This document shows, piece by piece, positions 7,918-19,912 of a stretch of DNA of 64,000 bases. A program made the position numbers and the translations under genes. The DNA comes from Nothopassalora personata (taxonomy: Eukaryota > Ascomycota > Dothideomycetes > Mycosphaerellales > Mycosphaerellaceae). Where the stretch lies: contig CM066289.1 of the NCBI GenBank assembly GCA_033816765.1, forward strand, positions 1,054,001 through 1,118,000, in the 5' to 3' direction. Numbering within the stretch: position 1 is the stretch's first letter; every line of letters begins with the position of its first letter. Below the pieces are notes generated by a model, which saw only the letters and a list, made by a program, of their open reading frames with translations, searched no databases and was not told the origin of the DNA.

Positions 7918-10900
7918 CCTTCGGTCCGTTATGCGTTATTAGGTTACTATATTTCCTCTCGAAGTTATCCGCGGCTACTATATCCGCGAGGTACCCTAAT
8001 AGTTCCTATGTAGGGTTATAGTACCCGGTCTATTTTACTAGGACTTCGCGTACTCGGCCTCTACCTCTAACCGTAGTTCTAGCGTAAAGGATCTCTTCTA
8101 CCTACTACTCTTCGTAAGACTTAATTATAATAGGGTCCGGCTGTTTATTATTGATCTCTTGTCTAGGTAAGGGGTCTTAGCTTATAGGTCGTAGTAAGTT
8201 AGGATAGAAGACCGGGTAGATCCCGTCGGGGATCCTAGACAAGCGTATAGATAACGGTAAGATCACTTCTACTACCGTATACTTTGCGTGTCTATAGTCG
8301 AGGCTCTTCTTTAGTCGTATAGTAACATAGTTGCGTAGATCTAGCTAAACTTTATCGCCTACACGATAGATTAGTACGGGCTTCCTACCCCGGTTAGTAT
8401 AGTCCTCCTATTTTTAGGCGGCTTCCGCTATGCTCGCCTAACATAGGTCCGTAATCTTTTACATCCTTTCTACGAATAGCGTTACCCGTTACGCGGCGTC
8501 TAACTAAGAGGTCTCTAGATCCGGTTATAACTAAACGGGTAATAGTGCCTCATATCCGTATACCGCGAAGAAGGGGCTTATTCCTAGCCTAGCGTAATAC
8601 CGCGCGTTTAGAGTAAGTTGCGCCGTAGGGAGCTAGCGTTTCTAGTCGGACTACTTATAGTTAATGTAGTTACGAAGGTAAGCCTAGACTTCCTAGTTTA
8701 ATTGTTCCGGGCCTCCGTCGGTTTATAGGTAGTAGGCGGAGCTAAGCCTCTATTTTATACCGGTTAAACGATAGAAGGTCCTCTAGAAGGTACTCGTCTA
8801 GTTAGTACCCCGGTTACTCGTAATAGCTTAAGGGAGGCTATAGTATCTTACCTAGTAGTCTAAGAACCTTTTAGCGTAGTCCTCGGCTTTTATAGTAGGT
8901 ATCGCTTCTAAAACGACGGTCTTGCTTAGTCGATCCTTAATTACCTAGAGATAAGTGTTCCCTTACGACTCGGGTATGTCCGTTATAAAATCTATCGAGA
9001 TCTCCTAGAAGAATCGGTCGGGGACTAGTAAGGGTTATAGGAGGCCGTGTTTTTATTCTCTCTTTACCTTATTCCTACCGTAGTAGTTATAGTTCCTTAA
9101 AAACTGCCTTACGTGCTTAGACTATAGGGGCTAGTAGAAGTTACGACTTAGTATCGATACTATAGAGTCCCGGCTAGGGTAGCCGTATACCGGTGAATCG
9201 TGTACGGATTAGATTAGCTTAGTTCGAAGGGTATCGTTCTATAGAATCGCTATGTTCGCCTCCTTATAGTCGGACTCCGTAGAACTAGGAGCTCTAGGCA
9301 CCTAAATCCTACCGCGGTAGCGAAGATACCCGTTACGGTCGATACTATAGTTACCTACTTATACCTTAAGTTTTACCTCGCTAGGAAGTAAACGCGCTCC
9401 TACCTTAATCGCGCGGTGTACCGCTTAGAACGTGCTATCCTTCTCGATAGTTCTTTCCTAGAGGTCGTTTAGCTCTTAGTCTTAGAAGGGTCCCTATAGT
9501 ACGCCCGGTAAATCCGCCTCTTCTATAGCGGATAGTCCTTCGAACTACGTAGCTAAGATTCGTACTAACGAAACCTTTATAGTAGAGCTAGCATCTACTA
9601 CCTTCGAGCTCGGCTAATTCTTTACGATGTCCGGTTTAAGAAATCTACGATACCGTAATAACTTGTCGTCCTACCTAAGCGTGTCCTACTCCCTTCGAGA
9701 AAGGGCATCCGGCATAATTGCCTCGGTGCCCGGCCTATACACTAGTAAAAACTAGAACTTTATAACTTCCTTAACCTACCGGATCTGCCGTTCGGAGAGC
9801 TGTCTCTTCGTTATAAAGTATTCTAGGTTCTTGTAGTCCGTCTAGATTATAAAGGGCCTATATGTTTTTAACTCGGGAGCCTATTCCTTAAGATAGGACA
9901 CTACCGCGAGTATCTCCTTATCGTAAATGTCGTAGTTAATCTTAGCCTTATTAAGTTTCTTTAAGTAGAATCCTACTAGTCTTACGACTCCGTCCTTTTC
10001 TTATAGGAGGGTGCCTCTAAGCGTAAAGCCGCTATAGTCCGTCTCTAAAAACGTAGGGAGCTCCGGGTTCTAGTAGGCTAAAACTAGTACTTTATAGTAC
10101 TTGTCCTTTAGGGTCTTAAACGCATTAGCCTAACGATCTCCTTAGGAAAACACCTTATTCTTACCGGTTAGCGACGTTAAGGGCTCGGCGAGCTTTAAAT
10201 AGTTTAGAATAAATATTCGGTAGTAGTTCGCGAAGCCTAAGAACCGCCGTACTTCCTTCTAGGTAACTAGTACCTTCTAGTCCTTTACTACTGCTACCTT
10301 TTCGGGGTCGGGTCCTACTCCTATCCCGTTGGCATATATAATAAACCTAAGGTACTTAACCTTCTTCTATACGACCTTATACTTCCCTAGATCTAGGAAA
10401 AGGCCTCCGTCCTAAAGCTTCTAGAGTATAATACGAACCTTCTAGAAATAGTCCTCTTTTATTCCGTCGGAGTAAATAACGACGTCGTTAGCGTAGGCCG
10501 AGGTAAAGTCGTCTAGGTAGTCCCGTAATAAACTGTTAATGTACCGCTAGAATATTACGGGGGCCCCGGATAGACCGAACGGGTATACTAGCTATTCCTA
10601 TAGACCGAATCTAGTTCGAAAAGCCGTCTTATACTCTTTACCTCGAGCTATCCGGAGGTAATAGAATGCGGTAATAACGTTAACCTTCGTAATCTATCTA
10701 GCGCCCGTTAGGTTCCGAATAGTTTCCGGGATTAACGGAAGCGGGTAACGGTCCTACTTAGTAATCGAGTTTAGTACTCTATAATCGTAGTAGAACCTAA
10801 GTCCTCCCCCGGGCTTCTTTACGAATAGGACGGGAGCCGCCGCTTCTAAGGTAGAAGGGCGAATATAACCCTTACGCTATAGCTCCGTTAGCGACTTCCG

Positions 10901-12545
10901 GAGGATAAGTAGCTCGTCTTTCGACATACTATAGAGCGGTCCCTAGAGCAATAGTTCTAGGCTTCCGTCGGCTTTCGTCCGTATCTCGATCTTATAATTA
11001 AGGTCGCCGCGGTATAGAGCTAGTTTATTAGCTTCCCTAGTAGAAAACAACGGTAATATATCCTAAAGTTCTAGAGGTAAGCCCTTCTTAAGTTCCTCTC
11101 GCGTAGGCAGCTCCTTCTTACTAAGGGCTTTCTTAATATCTTCTACGGTTACCGCGGCAATCGTAGCGAAACGCTTACCCGACTCGTGTTCTTCGTAGTT
11201 ACGCCCTTCGGGTACCTATTTCTTTACTAAGCTATAGTAGTACCGGCGCTTTTTAGGCGCGGTCCGGATCTAATTATGCGCCTTCTACGGGTTCCCTAGG
11301 ATTATAGGGAAGTCTAGATTAGACACGACATAAGTATAAACTACCTAGTAGATCCCGGCAATTTCTATACGGAAGGCGACTACTCCTTCGATCGAGTTCC
11401 GTATCGCCTTCGTAAACCCTATAGCCTTACGGCTCTCGTTACTAACATACGTAAGACCGAGGCCTTTCGCTAAGTCTCCGTTAATTATAGCGTAGTATAT
11501 ATATCCTTTATCGATAAGGGTAAACGTTCCGTAACTTTCGTTTAGGAGTACGTTAGTATATATAAGATTCCTATTTATAGAACTCTTAACTACGTTCTAC
11601 CCCTTTACTAGTGCTTCTTTATCTCCTAGTTCTAGCTTTTAACTAGGAGCTAGTCTTTTCCTATCTCTCCGGGATCCGACTTAAACCCGTCGTCCTCTAG
11701 GATTAGCGCGACCGAGGCCGCGTTAATCCTAGTAGGATTAACTACTACGGCGTACGGGCATTCCTTTACTCGATGTCCGCTCGCTCTATAGCGGAAGTAG
11801 AGCTATTCTTAGCGCCTACGATCTCTCTCCGCGGTATCTACCTATTTTACTCTCTACCTCCCTTTATCCTCCTTCCGATCTTTACGACTTCTAGAGCGGC
11901 CTCCGCTTATCCGGGTTAGTGCTATAATAGTGTTACCATCGGCATTAACCTAGTTACTAGCCGCTCTCGTAAAAGAACGGGTAGTAACTATAGCGGTTAT
12001 ACTAGAGTCCTTATTATTGTCCTTCTACCTCTTATAGGCTATTTTAAACTAGTCCGTGTCCTCGAGGTTAGTTATAATCCGTTCGACCTCTCCCGTAAAC
12101 TCGTAGTAGTCCTCCATTTTTAGTATAGCCGCCGTGTATATCCAAACGGGGTTCGAGAAGGTGTTACGTAAGTAACTAATCTTCGCGTCGTCGCTCTAGT
12201 TCTCTCCGCCGGCGCTTAGTAGGAGTCCGTCGAATTTTATCTAGTAGTCGTACTAAGGTTAACCGTTTATATGTTTAATCTTAGTAAGCTACTCTAGAGC
12301 CTTAGCGCGCTCGTTGCTATTACCGAAGACTTTCTTAAGTTACGTAAAGAAAGTAACGGGGTCCTTCCTAAGTTTGCCGTCTCCCTTATCCTAGAAGTGC
12401 CGTATCCTAGTACGCTCTCTCGCTAGTAAGGTGTCGTTAATCGTATCCTAGTAAAATTCCTTAGAGAGCGTCGGTTTTAGGGCGGATCGCACCCTAAAAG
12501 AGCTCTTTAACCTTAAGAAGTAATCGCGGAATGTCTCTACCTTAC
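7918..12545 (-). pseudogene. Element A pol and gag remnant (RIPped chromovirus)
   Basis: Minus-strand Ty3/Gypsy polyprotein riddled with RIP stops. The chromodomain is readable at about 8110-7930, with Trp codons turned into TAG. The end of the integrase core (a SPFFAVYG-like motif) is near 8560. The RT catalytic region is at 10495-10484, where the Y-x-D-D site reads YAND and is followed by VVIYSDG. A gag zinc knuckle lies at 11799-11758, with its first two Cys codons now Tyr. The order chromodomain, integrase, RT, gag from low to high coordinate confirms the strand. Gag is cut at 12545 by Rel1 and continues at 19383. The element cannot be functional. Confidence 0.85.
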
Positions 12546-12743
12546 TGTAAGGGCCGTAAGGCTATAAGGGGATGTCGCAATATATAGCACGCCTACGACC
12601 TACTAGTCGTAGATGAACTAAAGCTTACTTTCTTCTATCGACGCTATACGCGTCTCCTAGTGTACGTATGCGCGTCACGTGCGGCATGCTAAGCCGGGCA
12701 TAGCCGTATTACATGTAAGGGTTAGCTATAGGCTACCCTTATA
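12546..12743 (-). repeat. Rel1 3' LTR
   Basis: 198 bp, matching 19185-19382 with RIP-type differences. Its terminal CA has become TA. A polypurine tract (rc AGGGGAGGTAGT) adjoins it at about 12744-12756. Confidence 0.9.
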
Positions 12744-12959
12744 ACTACCTCCCCTTCTAGGCCGAGCTACCCTTAGCTCGCGGCTTTAGGAGGTTTCTAT
12801 GTAAGTGATCTATCTACTTCTCGTAGATTCCGTTACTATACGACCCGCCTACGGGTCTCGTACGTGTCGTTATCGTAGTATAGGTAGGTGTAAAGTTGTA
12901 GTTACCGGGTTAACTAACTCGAGGGTTTAAGAAGCGTACCCTCTCCCTCCTTTTCCTTC

Positions 12960-13950
12960 TTTTTCCCTTGCACTACGTTCTCGTAGCGCACTATACCCGT
13001 ACTACTAGCGATTTACTAGCTCCTCGCTAGCGACTACCTAGCGACCCGCTAGTACTACTATAGCTTTAGAGGAAGCTATCTAAGACTAGCTCCGCTAGGA
13101 GGCCCTTATAGGGGGCCCATTAGTACTACTAATACTATTACTAGCACCACGAGCATAGATGTCTAGCGCGCTCGGCGCACTAGATACGCTAGCGAAGCGT
13201 AAGTTTAGCGCACTAGGGCCGTAGACCCCTAAGTCCTTACTAGCTAGGCGCCTAGGTACCGATATTAAGATGTATATACGCTATCTACTATACTTCGTAG
13301 CTAGTAAGTATTCGCTACGCTCTTCGCTTACGATACGCTTACTAATAGCATAGTAGACGAGTAGGATACGTATAATAGTATTACTACCGGCAAGTTGCTT
13401 AAGAAGTGTAGGCGCTATAGAGACATTAGGCACCCCTACGTTAGTAATACTAGCGTCGCTATCGCGTAGCTAGTAGCTCGCCTACGCGCCGCTCGCGCCT
13501 AGCGCAATAAGCTTATCTAGGGGCTTAGTAACCCTATTACTAAATAAGAGTAGGATACTCTAGACTAGTAGCACGAGCTCTACGCCTAGCTAGGCGAGTA
13601 GATCCTAGAGGTAAGTACTACGCCTCGCTAGCGCTCCCTACGCTCGCCGTGTGCGGCGTACTATCGCTCCCTATGTAAATCGGCTAACCTCCTCCTAGGC
13701 TAAGAGGCAGTTCTCTACCTATAAGAACAAGCGTATAGGAGACACCCGCGTGCGCTTCGCCGGCGCCTCTACTACTACTATCCCCTCCTCCGCCGCCGCT
13801 ACTACGTCCGTAGTTCTATAGTAAGAGTAGAATAGGGCCCTTAATAGGCTCTTCGAGCTCGGCCGTGCTATAAGTACTATGCGTGTCGTATGCGTATCCT
13901 ATACTAACCGTAGTTATAGTTCCTATAGGCTAGAAACATCGATACTACTA
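12960..13950 (+). pseudogene. Antisense Cys-rich gene remnant of Rel1
   Basis: This is the homologue of the Gypsy1 antisense gene, opposite to Rel1's pol. At 13270-13287 the frame reads M-Tyr-x-x-Tyr where Gypsy1 has M-C-M-R-C. A GTAAGT donor follows at 13314, with a CTAAT branch candidate near 13342 and possible AG acceptors a little downstream. Then 13407-13439 holds Cys-x2-Tyr-x6-Tyr, the RIPped Cx2Cx6C. A conserved helical stretch rich in Leu, Ala and Arg follows. The second intron is 13611-13698 (88 nt, GTAAGT...CTAG), at exactly the Gypsy1 position. The last exon, from 13699, aligns with the Gypsy1 last exon. Both outer ends are uncertain. Confidence 0.6.
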
Positions 13951-14199
13951 CGGCCGATAGGGCCTTCTTACTACTAGCCCTACGGGGCGAGTATAAGGAG
14001 GAGGATGATAAGGAGGATAATAACGAGTAATCGCGCGCTCCGCGCATGTTAGCCGCCTACTACGCGCCTATGTTCTATCTACGTAGCGCCGTAGTACGCC
14101 TATAAAAGTTTATTTTTAAAATGAATACTCTTCTCTCTACTCTTCTCTCTACTCTTCTCTCTCCTTACCTCCCTCTCTAATGTTATTACTGTCGAGGGT

Positions 14200-17100
14200 G
14201 TTTACTCGACTAAGTAAGCGAGCCTTTTAGTCCGATAGAAGACACTATAGGTTAGTATCTTCTATGCTAGTTATAGCTAAGTTTACTATCGGGGTAGAGG
14301 TCCTTATATCTAGCTACCGGAGGGTTAAGGCCTAAATGTATAACTATGCGCGTAGCCTTCGCGGATCCTTCCGCCGGCTTACACCGTCTTCGCTAACGCC
14401 TTATATTCGGCTACTATACGCGTAGTATTCGCGAGTCCTTATACTAGCTCTTAGCTATCGTACTCTTCTAGCTAGCCCTTCTATCGTACTAGGTACTACA
14501 CCTTACCCTTATACTTACGCTTTCCTAGCACTACCTCTAATTTATATTCCCCGTCCTTATTAGCGAGGGCCATGGTGCCTCTATCCTTCTCGCTGCCCGC
14601 GTACGGCTCGAGGAGGGATACATAGAATACATTATGAATTCTTAAGTCGGCTAGTAGTACTAGGCGGTACGCCTACGAACCGATAGCGTCGACAATGCGA
14701 TACGGTCTAATAAACTTCGGACCTATCTTCTTCTTCGGTAATGCTAACCTTAGGTTCTTCGTAGATAACAAGACTATGTCGCCTACGCGATAGCTCTTAG
14801 CCTTGTGAGTCTTATTATAGTAGCGAGTCTAATCGGCTACTACGATTTCCTAACGCTTCGTAAGCGTAGCGCGCATCTCTCGTATACGGTTAACTAAGTT
14901 TACCGCTACTAGTACCTCCCCTTCCCGGATCTCGCCTCGAGATCCTATAGGTATTAGGGCAATCTTAGGTCTCTAACTATACGCTATTTCGAATGGGCTT
15001 ATACGTAGCGTAGGGTAGACGCTATTGTTACATACGAATTTAGTAATAGCTAGCTACTTAGCCTACTCTGTCTAGTTCTCGCTACAGTAATAACGAAGGT
15101 ACTATTCTAAGGTTTAGTTTACCCTCTTAGTCTAGCCGTTAGTCTAAGGGTAGAAAGCTATAGACAGCTTACGCTTTACCTACGCCTCGAAGTAGAAGTT
15201 ACTCTAGAACTTGCTCGTAAACACTAACCCGCGGTCACTTACTATGCCCGCTAGCACACTATAATGCCGCATAACTTCATCTCGTAAGATCCTCGTAAGC
15301 TCCGCCGCTATGTATGTCTTAGTCGTAGGAATGTATAAGTTCATTTTAGAGTAGCGGTCGACGATTACTAGGATCGCATCATACACGCATTCTCCTCGCT
15401 TACTTAGCGGCAGGTCCGTAATAAAATCTATAGTGATTTCCTACTATAGACCGTCTAGCCTAGGCAGTAGCTATAGCTCGCCGTAGGGTCGATGGCGCCT
15501 CGCCTTCGAGGTCTAATAAGCCCTATAGCTTCTAACATACTCCCTTACATCCTTACTAAGTGATTCCTACTAGTAATAACGTCGTAGTAGCTCTTTAGTC
15601 TTTACCTTACTAAAGTGCCCTACTAGTAGGTCGTTATAATGCATGTAGAGTAGCTATGCTCTTACTATATAGTCTTCGGGTACTATAATCGCGTTCCCGC
15701 GATAGACTAACCCGTCTTTCATATGCTAGTCCTTAGCGTCCCCTCCGCTAGGCGCCTACGATAAGTATACGACGCACCTATCGTCTCTCCCCTACACGAT
15801 TTTCATTAGTAGTGTAAGTAGTTCACCTAGGCCGCCCTACATTATTATAGCGCACACTCTTACTAGTAGCGATCGGGTCCCCTACGGCTCGTAGGCTCCT
15901 ACTGCTATTGTCGTCGCCTTATCCTACATCTTCTCGTAGGTAGCGGTTACGCGGCTTACTATAGGCTCGTCCTCTCTTAATAGGGATTCCTTCTAGAAAG
16001 ACAGCTTACTTTATAGCGTAGGAAGCAAGTTCGACGTCTACTACGCTACGCGTACGTAGTTACTACGTCGCGATAGCGTATCGGCTAGGTTACTCTTCCC
16101 CGACCTATACTCTACTACGAAGTCGAAAGATTATAGAAACGTCGCCTATCGAGCTTACCTCCCGTTTAGCTACTTTACTATTATAAAACCCTATAGGTTC
16201 GTATAGTCGACTAGCACCTAAACCGCATACGATGCGCCTTCGAGGTACGGTCGCTAATGCTTAAATGCCTCTACTACTACTAGTAGCTCTTAGTTATGGG
16301 TCTTATAATTGCACTCGGTAGGTATTATCTTACGAGAATAGAAGGCAATTGGATGCTACTTAGTCCTAAATAGCTAAGAGATAATGCCTATAATCGTAAA
16401 ACCTAAGGTATCCGTCTTAACCCTCGTACGTAACGAAGGATCGAAGTGCCTTAGGATAGGTGCTCCGAGGAACCTAGCTTTTAGCCGTTAGAACGCTTAC
16501 TCCTCGTAAGCGGACTATATAAGAGGCCCCTACTTCTTGCTATTCTTACATCCCTTTAGTAGGTCTATTAATAGCTTCGCAATCCTCGAGTACCCTTCGA
16601 TAAAGCGCCTATAGAAGTTATAGAATCCTAGGAAGGATTGAACCTTATAAAAACTCATAGGCGTAGGCTATTCCTCGATTACGGCTACCCTACTCCTATC
16701 TATCGATACGCCTACGACACTTACGATGAATCCTAGGAACTCGGTATTCTCCTAGAAGAAGCTACACTTCTTTAGGTTCGTAAATAGGGCGAACTTTCGT
16801 AGCCTCTCTAGTACCGCGCGTACGGCTCGTACGTGCTCCTTACGCGTCACGCTATAGATAAGGATGTCATCTAGGTAGACTACGTAGATGTTATCTACTA
16901 ACCTAGTAAGGGCCTTGTTAATATACCCCTAAAAGGTAGCTAGTGCGTTAGTTAACCTAAAAGGCATAACTAAGTACTCGTAGTAACCGTATCGCGTACG
17001 AAACGTAGTCTTCTACTCGTCTCCTCGCTTAATAGGAATACGGTAGTAGGCATCCTATAGGTCGATTATAGTAAAGAGCCTAGCGCCCTATAGCCTATCT

Positions 17101-19170
17101 AAGGTCTTACTAATTAGGGGCAGTAGGTATCGGTTCTTTACTATAATCTCATTTAGGCCTCTATAATCCACATAGAGCCTAAGAGTACTATTCTTCTTTA
17201 GTACGAATAGGATAGGCGCACCCGCCTCGCTTACGGATCGCCTAATCTACCCCTTCTCTATTACTTACGTAAGGTACTCCTTTAAGGCCTCTAGCTTAGT
17301 TAAGGACTAGTAGTATAGCGGCTTAAAAGGGGGTTTCTTTCCTTTAACGAGATTAATCGCATGCTTAACCCCGTCGGGCATCTTACGCTTCGCCTACTTA
17401 TTAGGTACGTATACATCTCGGAAGTCTATAAATTCTTTAGGCTACGAGGGGCCCTCTCCTTCGGATACTGCTATAGCAATAGTCCGAACACTTATCGTAT
17501 AAACCTACTTTAAGCTCTCGAGATCCTTAAGAAACTCGCGTACGTTACGCTACTAAATCGTAGGCGTCTCTATACCGTAGTACTACTAGTTATCCTTATC
17601 GGCCTTCACTATCCGATTACGATACCGCTAGGGTCTACCTAAAATGACTAACGGCCTACCTATAGGCGCTATATAGTAGATAGCGTCGCTTACGCGCTCT
17701 ACTCCTATATCGTTAGCTAGTCGTACGCGAACCGTATAGGCGCCGTAGTAATGCCCCTAGTCCTACGTATACGACTCTAGATTTAGAAGCTTTATACTAC
17801 TAATAGGCTGCATCTAGTGTTAGAGTATATACTCGTACGATACTAAGCTTGAATCTACACCGTTATCTAGAAGAAACGTAGCCTCGCGAAAGCCCTTACG
17901 CGTCTCGACGGCGCCTCGTAAGTAGCGCGCTAGACTCGTATCGACTTACCTTAAGGGGTCTATATAGAAACTCGGACTTAGGAGCGACCCTTACCTAGTC
18001 CTCTGCCTTTTCCCTATTCGCCCTTCTTAGTTAAAGCCTCGATAGTTTCTAACCTACGAACCGCTTACGCGTCGCGGTCTTTCTATAGGTGTCTATTCCG
18101 GTACTCCGTCTTATAGTAACCCTTCCTACCGTAGCCGTAGTACTCTACCTTCGACTTCTAGCTAGTTAAAGACGAGCTACCGGCGTCTCGCTACTAACTC
18201 GTACCCGAGGCGCCCGGTGCTTAACTCTACTTCTATTACTTTAGGCGATTGGCCCGCTTATATACGCCCTTAGCTTTACGCTTACGACGTACATGCTACC
18301 CGCGGTCGTGCTCTCCGCTACTACCTCGGCGCTCGGTACTTTCGATGCGCGAGGCTAGGACTACTAGGTCTTCTCTAGTCGTAGGGATATTATAGTAGCT
18401 AACGATAGCGGACCGTAAGCGAGGCGTAAGCTTCGCTAGTAGGTGCCGTATGCGTTACGCTTCCGAGTAGTCGCCTAACTAGTCCTCTATAACATCTAGC
18501 TTAGCCGCGAACTGCCGCGCTGTCTAGTTGTTCTTCTATTTCGTAACCTCGTACTCTAACATAACGTTAAGCACGCGATTTATAGGATCGCCGTATACGT
18601 CTCGGTAGAACTCCTTAAAGTCCTAGTATATATACCCTACGAGGTTAACGGCGCTATAGTTAGCATACTATCGCTCGCTTACCTCTCCGCTAAGGTATAT
18701 AACTCTATATAGGACCTTTAATTCGTCTATCGCGTACATAGTGCCTAAGAGGGTGAAGATAAGTGAGAGCTCCCGAAGGAATACCCTTACCTTCCTTATC
18801 GAATCCCCTCTAAAAGGCGTCGGCTCTTTTAGACGCGGTCGCGTCGCATGCGCTACGGCCGCGCCTCGCACTACAATATTATCGTTAGTAGTTATAGAGA
18901 TAGAGGCAGGGGTTGTAGTAGGGAGGTGATCTTCTCCCCTCCCTCCTATACGCTCTAGAGGCGGTACACTTATAGCGCGTAAGATCTCTAGCCGCTCGAT
19001 CTCCCGCTGTATCTCTTACTCTTTAATCTTAGCCCGTAAGGCCTCTCTTCTCGTAACTAAGGCTACACGACGCGCCTACTACTATACTCTAGGGCTTAGG
19101 GGCGGCGTAGGCGACTCGCCGTCGTGCGCGTTGCGATCGGGCTCTATAGCGTATATAGATTATAACGAAG
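14200..19170 (-). pseudogene. Rel1 gag-pol remnant
   Basis: Minus-strand coding remnant parallel to Gypsy1. Gag matches at 18871-18668. The gag-pol junction keeps the GGGAAAA heptamer (18014-18008) in a single repeat unit. RT retains YLDD codons at 16877-16866. The integrase core is still open at 15386-15204 and matches the Gypsy1 DD region almost residue for residue. Numerous TAG and TAA codons replace Gln and Trp. Not functional. Confidence 0.85.
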
Positions 19171-19184
19171 GGAAGCTTTAGAAC

Positions 19185-19382
19185 TGTAAGGGCCGTAAGG
19201 CTATAAGGGGATGTCGTAATGTATAGCACGCCTACGACCTACTAGTCGTAGATGAACTAAAGCTTACTTTCTTCTATCGACGCTATACGCGTCTCCTAGT
19301 GTACGCATGCGCGTCACGTGCGGCATGCTAAGCCGGGCATAGCCGCATTACATGTAAGGATTAGCTATGGGCTACCCTTACA
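19185..19382 (-). repeat. Rel1 5' LTR, with self-complementary primer site beside it
   Basis: 198 bp. In element orientation the sequence just 3' of the LTR (from 19184 downward) reads GTT then CTAAAGCTT, complementary to AAGCTTTAG inside the LTR. The Gypsy1 pair differs at two positions, and both sides changed together. Confidence 0.9.
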
Positions 19383-19756
19383 CTTACCGTCCTAGGACGG
19401 TAGGTTCTAACCTCTAGGACCCGACGGTTCTCCTCCGGTACGCGACGAGGGCGCGGCGGCGTTTAGCGTCTATAGTAACTGTCTTATTAGGTTACTAGTA
19501 GTCGTCTTATTATAAACTAGTAGCGAGACTATAGGTATTAACTAACGTCGAGCGTCTTCCGATTCTTTTAAAGCGGCGCGCATTATAATTAACTCGGCTT
19601 ACATCTCTTTCTATCGCTAGTATAGTTACTAAAGCATAAGTTAGAAGTTTTTATTCGGGGTACTAGTCCTAGGGTTCTCGCTACCCGGCGACGTTATTAC
19701 GTATCCCGTCTCTTTAATAGTAGGTGCCTAGCTAATTTGAATAGATCGAACTTAAT
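19383..19756 (-). mobile_element. Element A, 5' gag-side fragment
   Basis: Continuation of element A after the Rel1 insertion, starting with the second copy of CTTAC. It is strongly RIPped. By position it should hold the N-terminal part of A's gag, but I cannot recognise a motif or a 5' LTR, so the element may be truncated here. Confidence 0.5.
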
Positions 19757-19912
19757 GTTACGGGTAAACGACGTATACACTAAAGTTCTATAAAGTTTAT
19801 AATAAGTTCGATATAGAAGAAAGGGGAAGTTATACGCTATCCGAAGAAAAGGTGTTGGAAAGTAATCCGAATGTATAGGCGTAGCCTATACTAAGAAATA
19901 GGGGCCCGCCCC
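19757..19912 (+). repeat. 156-bp repeat segment shared with 62245-62404
   Basis: Nearly collinear with 62245-62404, from TTACGGGTAAACGACGTATA to GGGGCCCGCCCCTTAT, with RIP-type differences. In one frame it reads as a damaged coding stretch with only TAA and TAG stops. Sequences on both sides differ between the copies. Class not recognised. Confidence 0.6.

Larger units (their letters stand above)
12546..19382 (-). mobile_element. Rel1: RIP-mutated relative of Gypsy1 inserted in element A
   Basis: 6837-bp element with 198-bp LTRs at both ends and the target duplication CTTAC (12541-12545 and 19383-19387). Its LTRs, gag, pol and antisense gene are all recognisably homologous to Gypsy1 but diverged beyond RIP changes, so it is a sister family and not the same family. 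CpA/TpG depletion is strong. Confidence 0.93.
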
